Assembly: GCA_028281495.1 (NCBI GenBank)
Contig: JANQJU010000042.1
Location: forward strand, 62,001-126,000
Direction of reading: 5' to 3'
Source of the DNA: SAR324 cluster bacterium
GTDB taxonomy: Bacteria; SAR324; NAC60-12
DNA length: 64,000 nt
Below, piece by piece: positions 33,102-41,285 of this stretch. The notes under the pieces are model-generated. The model made no database searches and was not told the origin of the DNA. It saw nothing but the letters and a program-made list of their open reading frames with translations. The number at the start of each line of letters is the position of its first letter. Position 1 is the stretch's first letter. The translations under genes were made by a program, and so were the position numbers.

Positions 33102-34359
33102 AAAGATTATGTCGGCTCAAGAAAACAAACGTGATGAATTGGAGTGTGACATCATTGTCGTTGGAGCAGGACCTATTGGTTGCACAGCAGCTTTGAATCT
33201 TCATCAACAAGGCTTTCGTGTGTTAATCCTGGAAAAGAATGCCTGGGAAAAAGTCAATAGCCCCTATCTGAATGGCATTAGCGAAGTTTACTGGCCTTTA
33301 CTGCAAAAACTCAAAATCGGGGATTTGGTGGAAGCCTCCAAAGTCAATGAAGGGCACCAATTTTCGCTAACGGCTTCCTCACGATTTCGACTGGCTGACG
33401 AATGGGCTTCAGGCAAACGTCGTTTTTTTCTATGCCGTGAAAATTTAGATGTTGCATTGCGACAGGCAGTGCAAGCCGCCGATATTCCATATCTTGATCA
33501 TGTACAAGCGGTCATTCCCGTTTGGAAGCAAGAACGTATTGTGGGAGTTCAATACACCAAAGACCACCAAACTTATCAATGCTACAGCGATTTGACGATT
33601 GGGTGTGATGGAGCAAACTCGCGTTTGGCCAAGGCGGTTGGACTGGAGGCCAAATCGACTCCGTTTCGACGTTTGTATCAAGGACGAATTTACCAAAACA
33701 CCCAGTTTTTAAACCACACGGCAGCAGTCTTTCCTAACGGACCCGAAGGTCAGATGTTCCTTGCCTTTTCATTGGATCGGCAAGAAGCAGGAAAAGCTTA
33801 TGTGGAATTAGAGACCGACTTGAATCACCCAAATATCCGATTGAACCAATACAAAGGAAAGATGCCGGAGTACTTCCAAGACTCCCTTCGACGATATCCG
33901 GAAGCATTAGCATCCCTTGCCAATGCAGAACCGGTCAGTTCTTGGCAGACGATGACACTGCACGGTAGCATCCGATCTAAGTTGCATCGTCCGGGTTTGG
34001 TGCTGTTAGGAGATGCCGCTTCTTGTATTGATCCGCTGTCGTCTTCTGGGTTTTTGGTGGGATTGCAAGGGCTGGACGACTTGTTGGAATGGGTCAAGAA
34101 TGAGGAGCTGAGCAATCAGAACTGGGAACACTGGGAGCAAAATTATGTGAAACGTGTGCGCGATGTTCAGCAATTTGTCGGTCTGTTTCGTTGGATTATG
34201 AAGTACCCTTGGATACTGCGATATACTGTGAACTTACTAAATCGTGATGTTCATAAGAAAAACTACATTTTAGATGTGTTTAATGGCGTTCAGAGTCATG
34301 CTGAATTTTTGAGGTTTTCGAGTCAGTTGAAATTCTGGTTCAGAGCTTATAAACCTTGA
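33094..34359 (+). CDS. FAD-dependent oxidoreductase/monooxygenase
   Basis: 421 residues; the ATG overlaps the FAAL stop by 8 bases in the same ATGAATAA arrangement as the previous junction. The N-terminus has the Rossmann FAD motif VVGAGPIGCTAALNL and an acidic LEK end, then an SDLTIGCDGANSRLAKAVG DG motif, and LVLLGDAASCIDPLSSSG (GD motif) near residue 305. This is the PHBH/UbiH/geranylgeranyl reductase-type fold. Given the neighbours, it may hydroxylate, desaturate or saturate an ACP-bound acyl chain. No halogenase Trp motif is seen. Confidence 0.88.
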   Translation: MNKKIMSAQENKRDELECDIIVVGAGPIGCTAALNLHQQGFRVLILEKNAWEKVNSPYLNGISEVYWPLLQKLKIGDLVEASKVNEGHQFSLTASSRFRLADEWASGKRRFFLCRENLDVALRQAVQAADIPYLDHVQAVIPVWKQERIVGVQYTKDHQTYQCYSDLTIGCDGANSRLAKAVGLEAKSTPFRRLYQGRIYQNTQFLNHTAAVFPNGPEGQMFLAFSLDRQEAGKAYVELETDLNHPNIRLNQYKGKMPEYFQDSLRRYPEALASLANAEPVSSWQTMTLHGSIRSKLHRPGLVLLGDAASCIDPLSSSGFLVGLQGLDDLLEWVKNEELSNQNWEHWEQNYVKRVRDVQQFVGLFRWIMKYPWILRYTVNLLNRDVHKKNYILDVFNGVQSHAEFLRFSSQLKFWFRAYKP

Positions 34360-34483
34360 GATTGCCGGGAATTAGCCATAATATAACTTGAAGTATTTTC
34401 CGGTTCATGAAAAACCAGAGTCAGTAAGGGTGCAGATAACAATATAGATTGGTGATTATTCTTTTCATTTGGATGCAACACAC

Positions 34484-36466
34484 ATGGACCAATTACGCTT
34501 AGCCCTGCCCGCCTCATTGCAACATTTAGCTGATTCTCCTTTCCTCCGGCAACACCCCGTCGATTTTCTTCCTGAAATTTACGAAAACTCGGATAATGTT
34601 TCTGTTCAACAAAGCCATCTTCCTTTGATTATTGTTCTACAAGAATCCAATTATCGTCTGTGGCTTGCACAGCAACCCGACAATCGCCATGCGGATATCG
34701 AAGTGATTTTGATCGAAGAAAATTTGGATAATGATGTGAACTTGGATGAACAACATCGGGTCTTGGCATGGATCGACCACAATGTATCCACAAAGCGTTG
34801 GGGATTTGCCATTGCTGAAGCTGCGAAAGCATTCGACAGCTTGTTGCATTTAAAAGAATTAGAGCAAGAGGTTGAATACAAGAAGTTTGAATTGAGCCGC
34901 TTGAATGAAATCGGCATCGCCCTCTCGGCCGAAAAAAGTTTGGACGCGTTGCTAGATCTCATTGTTACCAAAGCAATGGAACTCACCCATGCTGATGCAG
35001 GGAGTTTGTATTTGATCGAATCCATTCCCAACGCTCAAAAGGACCCAGAAGACTACTTCAAAGGCAAACGCTTCCGCTTTGAGGTTGCAAAAAATTATTC
35101 CAGGGATGTCCCGTTTAAGTCTTTTGTTCTGCCCATTTCTAAAAAATCGATTTTCGGTTATGTGGCCATTGAAGGAAAATCGTTGCTAATCCAAGATGCG
35201 TATTACATCGATCCAGATCGAGAATACAGTTGGGGGGGAATCGAATTTGACAAGAGCATCCAATATCGGACCAAGTCGATGTTGACTGTTCCTATGTTCA
35301 ATCACGAAGACACCGTGATTGGTGTGATCCAACTCATCAACTGCAAAAAAGACGATTCGGCAAAACTCGGCCCGCCGGATGAAATTTTGGATCAAGTGGT
35401 CTCTTTCACACCACAGCATGCAAGAGCCATCCAATCGATCGCTTCTCAAGCAGCGGTGGCGTTGCAAAATAAGAAGCTTTTGGATTCTATCCAAGCGCTG
35501 TTCGATGGGTTTATCAATGCTAGTGTGAAAGCCATCGAATCGCGAGATCCCACCACGTCCGGTCATTCCAGCCGCGTGGCAGCCTTAACGGTAGGGCTCG
35601 CTGAGGCAATCAACCGTTGTACGACGGGACGGTTTGCTGATGTGCATTTTACTGGGGATCAGGTACAAGAAATCCGTTACGCTTCGTTGTTGCATGATTT
35701 TGGGAAGATCGGAGTGCGGGAGCAGGTCCTCGTAAAAGCCAAGAAGTTGTATCCTTACGAAGCTCAAACGGTTTATGATCGTTTCAAGTTAATCCGCCAA
35801 AGTTTGGAACTACAAGCGAGCCGTGAACAAATTCAATACTTCATGGAAAAGTCTCGTGAGGAGGCTTTGGTCTTTGTGGAAAAAAGCAACCTAGACCTTC
35901 AAAGACAGTTGGAGGAACTCGACGATTATTTGAAATTCATCATTCGCTGCAATGAACCGACGGTGTTAGCCCAAGGCGGTTTTGAAAGGTTGGAAGAAAT
36001 TGCGCAACGGATTATGATGGGATCTAATGATCTTCCGATTCCGTATTTGAGTCCGCACGAAATGGCATCTTTATCTGTTCCCAAAGGAACTCTTACTCAG
36101 CAGGATCGATCAGAAATTGAGTCTCATGTTACCCATACGTATCGATTCCTGAGCATCATTCCTTGGACCCGAAACCTACACAATGTCCCTAAAATTGCTT
36201 ATGCGCATCATGAAAAATTGAATGGAGCCGGGTATCCTCTCAAATTGAAATCCGATGAAATTCCTTTGGAGTCTAAGATGATGACCATTGCTGATATTTA
36301 CGATGCCTTGACCGCCTGGGACCGTCCGTATAAAAAAGCGATTCCTGCTGAACGAGCGTTAAAGATTTTGGGATTTGAGGCGAAAGATAGCCATGTTGAT
36401 GCGGATTTGTTGCAAGTATTTATTGAAGCAAAATTATTTCAGATTGTGGCCCGGCCCGCATCCTAA
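34484..36466 (+). CDS. GAF-HD-GYP cyclic-di-GMP phosphodiesterase
   Basis: 660 residues from the ATG at 34484; a TTG five codons earlier is possible and neither has a strong ribosome-binding site. Residues ~1-130 are an N-terminal domain of unknown type, a GAF domain spans about 145-335, and the HD-GYP domain follows from ~345: SRDPTTSGHSSRV, LLHDFGKIGV, then HHEKLNGAGYP and ADIYDALTAWDRPYK. The usual DG of the GYP loop is NG. Between the HD and GYP motifs there is an extra ~100-residue coiled-coil-like insertion. Such enzymes cleave cyclic-di-GMP, and a PilZ receptor gene follows directly. Confidence 0.9.
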   Translation: MDQLRLALPASLQHLADSPFLRQHPVDFLPEIYENSDNVSVQQSHLPLIIVLQESNYRLWLAQQPDNRHADIEVILIEENLDNDVNLDEQHRVLAWIDHNVSTKRWGFAIAEAAKAFDSLLHLKELEQEVEYKKFELSRLNEIGIALSAEKSLDALLDLIVTKAMELTHADAGSLYLIESIPNAQKDPEDYFKGKRFRFEVAKNYSRDVPFKSFVLPISKKSIFGYVAIEGKSLLIQDAYYIDPDREYSWGGIEFDKSIQYRTKSMLTVPMFNHEDTVIGVIQLINCKKDDSAKLGPPDEILDQVVSFTPQHARAIQSIASQAAVALQNKKLLDSIQALFDGFINASVKAIESRDPTTSGHSSRVAALTVGLAEAINRCTTGRFADVHFTGDQVQEIRYASLLHDFGKIGVREQVLVKAKKLYPYEAQTVYDRFKLIRQSLELQASREQIQYFMEKSREEALVFVEKSNLDLQRQLEELDDYLKFIIRCNEPTVLAQGGFERLEEIAQRIMMGSNDLPIPYLSPHEMASLSVPKGTLTQQDRSEIESHVTHTYRFLSIIPWTRNLHNVPKIAYAHHEKLNGAGYPLKLKSDEIPLESKMMTIADIYDALTAWDRPYKKAIPAERALKILGFEAKDSHVDADLLQVFIEAKLFQIVARPAS

Positions 36467-36513
36467 TTCCTTTCTAATATATCCGTTATGCCACTGCTAA
36501 CTAGAAACCTCTC

Positions 36514-36906
36514 ATGACGATAGAAACACGATATATCGAGAGTGGAGAAGAACCTCGCTGGAAACTGAATACTCCCATACAAATTTATATTCGGGAGGAT
36601 CTTCCTCATCTCGCCGGTCACTCCAAAGATATTTCTCTTTATGGCATTCAAATTGAGGTCGGTGTGAAACTCCCGATCAATTCGGTAGTCACACTCGAAA
36701 TTTACTTCCAACGCGGCAATGTCTTTGATTTCATCGAACAAGAACCTCTCCGCCTGAAAGCTCAAGTTGTCTGGCGACGGCCGGTTTCTGATGACGATTT
36801 CGATTCTTGGGAAACTGGATTACGCTTTGTGAATATCACGCAAGAGCAACAGGATACGATTCGTCAAGAAATCGGAACAATGGACGATTTTTCCCAAAGT
36901 ATCTAA
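36514..36906 (+). CDS. PilZ-domain protein, cyclic-di-GMP receptor candidate
   Basis: 130 residues, one PilZ-like domain. The DISLYGIQIEV segment (DxSxxG) at about residues 44-54 is the second half of the binding motif. The N-terminal RxxxR is less clear, with only EEPRWKLNTP in place. A QVVWRRP strand and a WETGLRFVNI C-terminal strand complete the barrel. It sits 47 bases after the HD-GYP gene, so enzyme and receptor are probably co-expressed. The imperfect RxxxR leaves ligand binding open. Confidence 0.85.
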   Translation: MTIETRYIESGEEPRWKLNTPIQIYIREDLPHLAGHSKDISLYGIQIEVGVKLPINSVVTLEIYFQRGNVFDFIEQEPLRLKAQVVWRRPVSDDDFDSWETGLRFVNITQEQQDTIRQEIGTMDDFSQSI

Positions 36907-36930
36907 CTCACCTGCTGTTGAACCTAACCC

Positions 36931-37656
36931 ATGGAACTTCTTCTTATTTCCGACGTTCACATTCCTCCACACCGGGAAGATCTCATGCAAGGCGTAGCGC
37001 CGACTCGTGAATTTGAAAAACTGTTACCCCGGCTTAAACGAGAATCGCCGGATTTATTGATTGTTACGGGGGACTTAGCAGCTGATGAACCGGAACCGGC
37101 TGGTTACGAATACTTGAAAGAGTGCTTGGATTCTTTAGGGTTTCCTTGGCTTGTGATCAAAGGAAATCATGACCGAGGCTCACTTTTTGATGAGGTTTTT
37201 GAAAAGCATTTCATGAGTGGTTTTCGATGTCGTTGGGATTCTGGTATCCCTTTGTTGTTTTTTGATACCTCTTCGGAAGCTCTACCGCACAATGAATTGA
37301 ACGCTCTAGAGGAATTTTTATCGAACAGCTCCCAGCCTAGTTATCTATTCACACACTATCCTCCAGTTACCGTCGGACATCCTTTATTTGACGACATTCA
37401 TTACTTGCCTTGGAAAGAGGAGTTGTTTGACGTTTTAAGCCGCAGCCCGCAACCGGTGCATGTCTTTTTTGGCCATATTCATTTCTCGTTTCAATCAACC
37501 TTCGAGCAAGCCCATTTTTACTCAATTCCATCAGCAACGTTGCCAATCCTTCCTGATCAATCCGATTTCGTTTTGGATCCGAACGGCCCTTATTATCGCA
37601 AAGTATTAGTGACTCCTACCCATTGTGAAACCTCAGTTCATTCCATCAAAGATTGA
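36931..37656 (+). CDS. Calcineurin-like metallophosphoesterase
   Basis: 241 residues. Metal-ligand motifs run in order: LISDVHIPP (D-x-H), VTGDLAAD (GD), VIKGNHDRGS (GNHD), FTHYPPV, and FFGHIHFSF (GHxH). No signal peptide, so cytosolic. Family members cleave phosphodiesters or cyclic nucleotides such as 3',5'-cAMP (CpdA-like); the exact substrate is not clear. It follows the PilZ gene by 24 bases in the same direction. Confidence 0.92.
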   Translation: MELLLISDVHIPPHREDLMQGVAPTREFEKLLPRLKRESPDLLIVTGDLAADEPEPAGYEYLKECLDSLGFPWLVIKGNHDRGSLFDEVFEKHFMSGFRCRWDSGIPLLFFDTSSEALPHNELNALEEFLSNSSQPSYLFTHYPPVTVGHPLFDDIHYLPWKEELFDVLSRSPQPVHVFFGHIHFSFQSTFEQAHFYSIPSATLPILPDQSDFVLDPNGPYYRKVLVTPTHCETSVHSIKD

Positions 37657-37663
37657 TCATTGG

Positions 37664-37810
37664 TTAGAACCTTATTGATTGATCTTACACAACTTTTATG
37701 GAATCTCATTGCTTGGTCATTCAATCTCTTAGAACCTTATTGATTGGTCACACTGCAAGATCTCACTGATTTATTGATAGGTCACATGGCAAAATCTCAC
37801 TGATTGGTCG
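37664..37810 (+). repeat. Degenerate direct repeats upstream of rpsA
   Basis: TTAGAACCTTATTGATTGATC at 37664 recurs as TTAGAACCTTATTGATTGGTC at 37729 (20 of 21 matches). Shorter variants of CTCACTGATTGGTCAC and TTATTGATAGGTCAC fill 37700-37810. The shared core is TGATTGGTC. This looks like a decayed minisatellite or clustered sites. Confidence 0.75.
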
Positions 37811-37840
37811 TCCAAGCCAGGCGGGATCCTATTTCAAAAG

Positions 37841-37869
37841 TTGACAATACTGATTGATCCGAGTACTAA
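37841..37869 (+). promoter_or_regulatory. Candidate sigma-70 promoter for rpsA
   Basis: A perfect TTGACA at 37841-37846 is followed 17 bases later by TACTAA at 37864-37869, which matches the -10 consensus only in part. It lies about 95 bases upstream of the rpsA start. Support is the -35 box and the spacing. Confidence 0.45.
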
Positions 37870-37964
37870 GGAAAGTTTGCCAGTCGATTTCACCGGGTTG
37901 CGAAAAAATTTAAGAAAACGCACATTCGTTAGCCCCTGTTGATCAACCTTTAACCCAAACCATT

Positions 37965-39731
37965 ATGAACGCTGAGGAAACTGTCGTAGAAACCAACCAA
38001 ACGATGGACGCGCTATTTGTGCCATCCATTACCTTTGTAGAAGAGGAAGATTTTGATCTGGAATCGGTATGTGAAGAAACCCTGGAAAGTGTGAGTGAGC
38101 ACGGCATTGTTGCTGGAGTGATCACCTCGGTTTCAAAGGACTTCATCACAGTAGACATTGGCTACAAATCCGAAGGCCGGATTCCTGTAGAAGAGTTTGA
38201 AGACCGTGAAGGCAACAACGAAGCCCAAGTCGGTGATGCTGTGGAAGTCTATGTGGAAGCCTTAGAAGAGGATGATGGCGTCACCTTACTTTCCAAAGAT
38301 AAAGCACGAAAACTTCGCATTTGGGAAAAAGTCGGCCATATCTATGAAGACGGGGGCACGATTGATGGGACCATTGCGGCCCGCATCAAAGGTGGCTTGT
38401 CAGTCGATATCGGAATCAAAGCTTTCTTGCCAGGGTCTCAGGTGGATTTGCGACCAGTGCGCAACTTGGACAAATTGATTGGAGAATCGTTTCAATTCAA
38501 GATTCTCAAGTTCAATCAGAAACGTGGCAATATTGTTTTGTCCCGACGCGCATTGCTCGAAATCGATCGCGAACGTCGACGCAAAGAAACCTTGGGAGTG
38601 CTCAACGAGGGCGCTTTCATGAAAGGCCATGTCAAGAATATTACCGACTATGGTGTCTTTATCGATTTGGGAGGGGTCGATGGATTGCTTCACATCACGG
38701 ATATGACGTGGGGACGTATTGTGCATCCTTCGGAAATGTTTGAGCTTGGCGATGAAGTGGAAGTTTTGGTTCTCAAATATGATCCCGATGAACAAAAAGT
38801 GTCTCTGGGCTTGAAGCAAAAGACTCCCAATCCTTGGGAAACGGTCTCCGAAAAATATCCTGTGGGTACCCGCATTTCTGGAAAAATTGTCAGTCTTACC
38901 GATTATGGGGCCTTTATCGAATTGGAACCGGGCGTGGAAGGATTGATTCATGTTTCCGAAATGTCATGGACTAAGAAGATCCGCAACCCTTCAAAATTCG
39001 TGAATTTGGGACAAGTTGTGGAAGCGATTGTGAAAGACTTGGATGTGGAACACAAACGTATCTCGCTTTCGATGAAAGAAGCAGAGCCGAATCCTTGGAA
39101 AACCGCTTTGGAAAAATACCCCGTGGGTACCGTGGTTCATGGCAAGGTTCGCAATGTGACCGATTTCGGAATCTTTGTAGGATTGGATGAAGGCATTGAC
39201 GGCTTGGTGCATATTTCCGATATCTCTTGGAGCCAGCGTCAGCGCAAACCTACAGAATTTGTGAAAAAAGGTGACGAAATCAACGTGAAGATTCTGAACA
39301 TTGATGTGGAACAAGAGCGCTTGTCTTTGGGCATCAAGCAACTCTCCGAAGATCCTTGGAAGAAGTTGGATGAAAAGTTTGAGGTCGGTAGTGAAGTGAC
39401 CGGAAAGATCGTCAATTTGACCGATTTCGGAATCTTTGTCGAAGTTTTGGAAGGGGTCGAAGGTTTAGTGCATGTCTCGGAAATCGATCCTGCAATTCCC
39501 AAAAACAAATTGTCAGATTTTTACCCATTAGGTACGGAAGTTCGTGCCCGCGTCATCAAAATCGATCCCGATGATCGTCGTTTGGGATTGAGCATTGTGG
39601 AATCTCGCACGGTTGACGCACCGGAAATCGAAGATGCGGATGCTGAGGTTGATACCGATGGTTCAGAAGCGGTAGGAACAGCCGCCGAAGCAACGAGTGC
39701 CGAAGAAGCCGTTGCAACCGAAGAAGCTTAA
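37965..39731 (+). CDS. rpsA: 30S ribosomal protein S1
   Basis: 588 residues with six S1 RNA-binding repeats in tandem. The first two are divergent (GIVAGVITSVSKDFITVDI; GTIDGTIAARIKGGLSVDI), while repeats 3-6 carry canonical TDYGVFIDLGG / TDYGAFIELE / TDFGIFVGLDEG / TDFGIFVEVLEG strands, each with HITDM- or HVSE-type motifs. S1 binds mRNA leaders and helps the 30S subunit start translation. The last ~35 residues are an acidic Ala/Glu-rich tail. Six-domain S1 of this length is typical of Gram-negative bacteria. Confidence 0.98.
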   Translation: MNAEETVVETNQTMDALFVPSITFVEEEDFDLESVCEETLESVSEHGIVAGVITSVSKDFITVDIGYKSEGRIPVEEFEDREGNNEAQVGDAVEVYVEALEEDDGVTLLSKDKARKLRIWEKVGHIYEDGGTIDGTIAARIKGGLSVDIGIKAFLPGSQVDLRPVRNLDKLIGESFQFKILKFNQKRGNIVLSRRALLEIDRERRRKETLGVLNEGAFMKGHVKNITDYGVFIDLGGVDGLLHITDMTWGRIVHPSEMFELGDEVEVLVLKYDPDEQKVSLGLKQKTPNPWETVSEKYPVGTRISGKIVSLTDYGAFIELEPGVEGLIHVSEMSWTKKIRNPSKFVNLGQVVEAIVKDLDVEHKRISLSMKEAEPNPWKTALEKYPVGTVVHGKVRNVTDFGIFVGLDEGIDGLVHISDISWSQRQRKPTEFVKKGDEINVKILNIDVEQERLSLGIKQLSEDPWKKLDEKFEVGSEVTGKIVNLTDFGIFVEVLEGVEGLVHVSEIDPAIPKNKLSDFYPLGTEVRARVIKIDPDDRRLGLSIVESRTVDAPEIEDADAEVDTDGSEAVGTAAEATSAEEAVATEEA

Positions 39732-39756
39732 GCAAAAACATCACCATCCCTTTTTG

Positions 39757-39781
39757 TGGGAATCCAAAACGGATTCCCACT
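39757..39781 (+). terminator. Hairpin terminator between rpsA and the TerB-like gene
   Basis: GTGGGAATCC (39757-39766) pairs perfectly with GGATTCCCAC (39772-39781) around an AAAAC loop, 26 bases after the rpsA stop. The sequence after it is pyrimidine-rich (CTCTCCTACCCCCTCTTTG) but not a clean T-run. Convergent genes make a shared terminator likely. Confidence 0.75.
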
Positions 39782-39810
39782 CTCTCCTACCCCCTCTTTG
39801 TCTTTTCTTT

Positions 39811-40620
39811 TTACCAATATTCGAAATGCGCTACGGTCGAACTGATTAGATCTTCGAGTTCTTGAACATCGTAGTTCACCAAATTTGCTACTTCGCGCAC
39901 AGATTGGAGCTCTTGATCATGCAGGTCGTCGTCACTCAAGACGAGGTGCATGAGATATTTGAGAATCTTCGATCCAATGTCAGGAGCGATGTCTTTGGTA
40001 GGAAGATCCCGCATTTCCAGTTTGCGAGATTCGGTTTTGACGATTTCGAGCTGTTCCACATCGCCTTCGAGCAACGTATAGACGTCATTCAGATAAACCA
40101 ATTCGTTCCGGTCGAGGCGTCCATCGGCATAGATGGTCTTGAGAATGATCGTGGCGAGCCACCGGTGCTCGGACTTGGGGAGGTGCTCGTGAATCTCATG
40201 AAAGAGGTAGTCTTTGACTTCAATCATCGTGTCTCGAATCAAACGTTGCATGGTGGTTTCTTTGATCTTCAAGGCCAACCCGGCTTTACGCACATAGCTC
40301 ATTTCAGCGGGATGGATGTCGTGATCACAGGCACAGATTTTGAGGATATGCCGAAAGATCCGTTCCGACATCTCTGGCCCCACGCTCAGAGGTTCGAGAG
40401 GTGGTGGGGTTTTGGTTTGAATGATTTCCTGCATGGCTTGAAGGGCCTCGTCACCCCGGTCGACCCCTTGCAACAATAAGGCAAGGTATTGTCGCTCATC
40501 TTGATGCACCACGCCATCGGCCACGATAATGCCGGTGACCACCTTGGTGATCCAAAGTTTAATCTGTGAACCGAATTCGTCGTATTCTTGGGAAAGGTTG
40601 AATGATTTGGGAGTCGTCAT
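39811..40620 (-). CDS. TerB-like helical protein with repeated acidic motifs
   Basis: 269 residues, cytosolic, all helical. Four similar acidic loops recur: VADGVVHQDE (~36-45), CDHDIHPAE (~97-105), YADGRLDRNE (~165-174) and LSDDDLHDQE (~228-237). This spacing and the DG..D..E pattern match TerB/tellurite-resistance-type metal-binding helical folds, here as what seem to be tandem half-domains. I infer metal binding, but no ter operon is nearby and the function is unknown. Single gene, convergent with rpsA. Confidence 0.7.
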   Translation of the reverse strand: MTTPKSFNLSQEYDEFGSQIKLWITKVVTGIIVADGVVHQDERQYLALLLQGVDRGDEALQAMQEIIQTKTPPPLEPLSVGPEMSERIFRHILKICACDHDIHPAEMSYVRKAGLALKIKETTMQRLIRDTMIEVKDYLFHEIHEHLPKSEHRWLATIILKTIYADGRLDRNELVYLNDVYTLLEGDVEQLEIVKTESRKLEMRDLPTKDIAPDIGSKILKYLMHLVLSDDDLHDQELQSVREVANLVNYDVQELEDLISSTVAHFEYW

Positions 40621-40736
40621 AGGCTTGTCAACGTTTAAGTGGTTGGAGAACTGCGTTTTGGAGAATTGTTTTGCGAAGGACTCTGTGATGCGGGAGCCAC
40701 CAAGTGCCTACGCAAGAGGGAATGATTGGAGAGAGA

Positions 40737-41279
40737 TCATGAGGCAGAAGAGGCTTTGCGTTTTCGCCGTTTGGCTAAGTATTGCACCATGACTCCCATC
40801 AAGACACCCACTCCCACCAGAATACCAATGAAGATGGGCCAAGACAATTGATCCTTCAAAACAACAGCAAACACAATTGCAATGAGTAATAAGGAGGGCA
40901 CCTCATTAAACATACGCAATTGTTTGCCGCTCCAGGAACACTGCCCAGCCAACAATTGTTTCCGCAAACGACCGCAAAGTAAATGATATCCCACCAAAAC
41001 CACCACCAAAAGAAGTTTGGCATGCAGCCAACTAGGAAAACCATAATAGCGGAGCAAGCCAAATCCCATGAGGAGTGTCACCACCATACCCGGCCATGTG
41101 ATGGCAAACCAAAGCCGTTTTTCCATCAAGGCAAATTGGGCGGTGAGGACCTCCCGTTCGGTTTCTGGGCGGTCTTCCACTTCTTTGTGATACACAAACA
41201 GCCGCCCGATATAAAACAATCCTGCAAACCAAACCACCACTCCGATAATATGGAGCGATTTCATGACGAGTAAATCCAT
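40737..41279 (-). CDS. hemJ: HemJ-type protoporphyrinogen oxidase (UPF0093/CopD-like)
   Basis: 180 residues with four to five membrane helices. The N-terminal KSLHIIGVVVWFAGLFYIGR with its His, the RLFVYH His, and the RMFNEVPSLLLI segment match HemJ, which oxidises protoporphyrinogen IX to protoporphyrin IX in haem synthesis and itself binds haem. The start lies 6 bases after the msrP stop, so the two form an operon. Because CopD-like electron-carrying proteins share this fold, a role as electron partner for MsrP cannot be excluded. Confidence 0.85.
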   Translation of the reverse strand: MDLLVMKSLHIIGVVVWFAGLFYIGRLFVYHKEVEDRPETEREVLTAQFALMEKRLWFAITWPGMVVTLLMGFGLLRYYGFPSWLHAKLLLVVVLVGYHLLCGRLRKQLLAGQCSWSGKQLRMFNEVPSLLLIAIVFAVVLKDQLSWPIFIGILVGVGVLMGVMVQYLAKRRKRKASSAS

Positions 41280-41285
41280 AATGCC

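Larger units (their letters stand above)
37657..37964 (+). promoter_or_regulatory. Leader region of rpsA with degenerate repeats
   Basis: 308 bases. The first half holds degenerate direct repeats (separate entry); the second half has a candidate promoter and the rpsA leader. No RNA gene was recognised. Ribosomal protein S1 usually controls its own translation through leader structure, but I could not define one. Confidence 0.5.
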
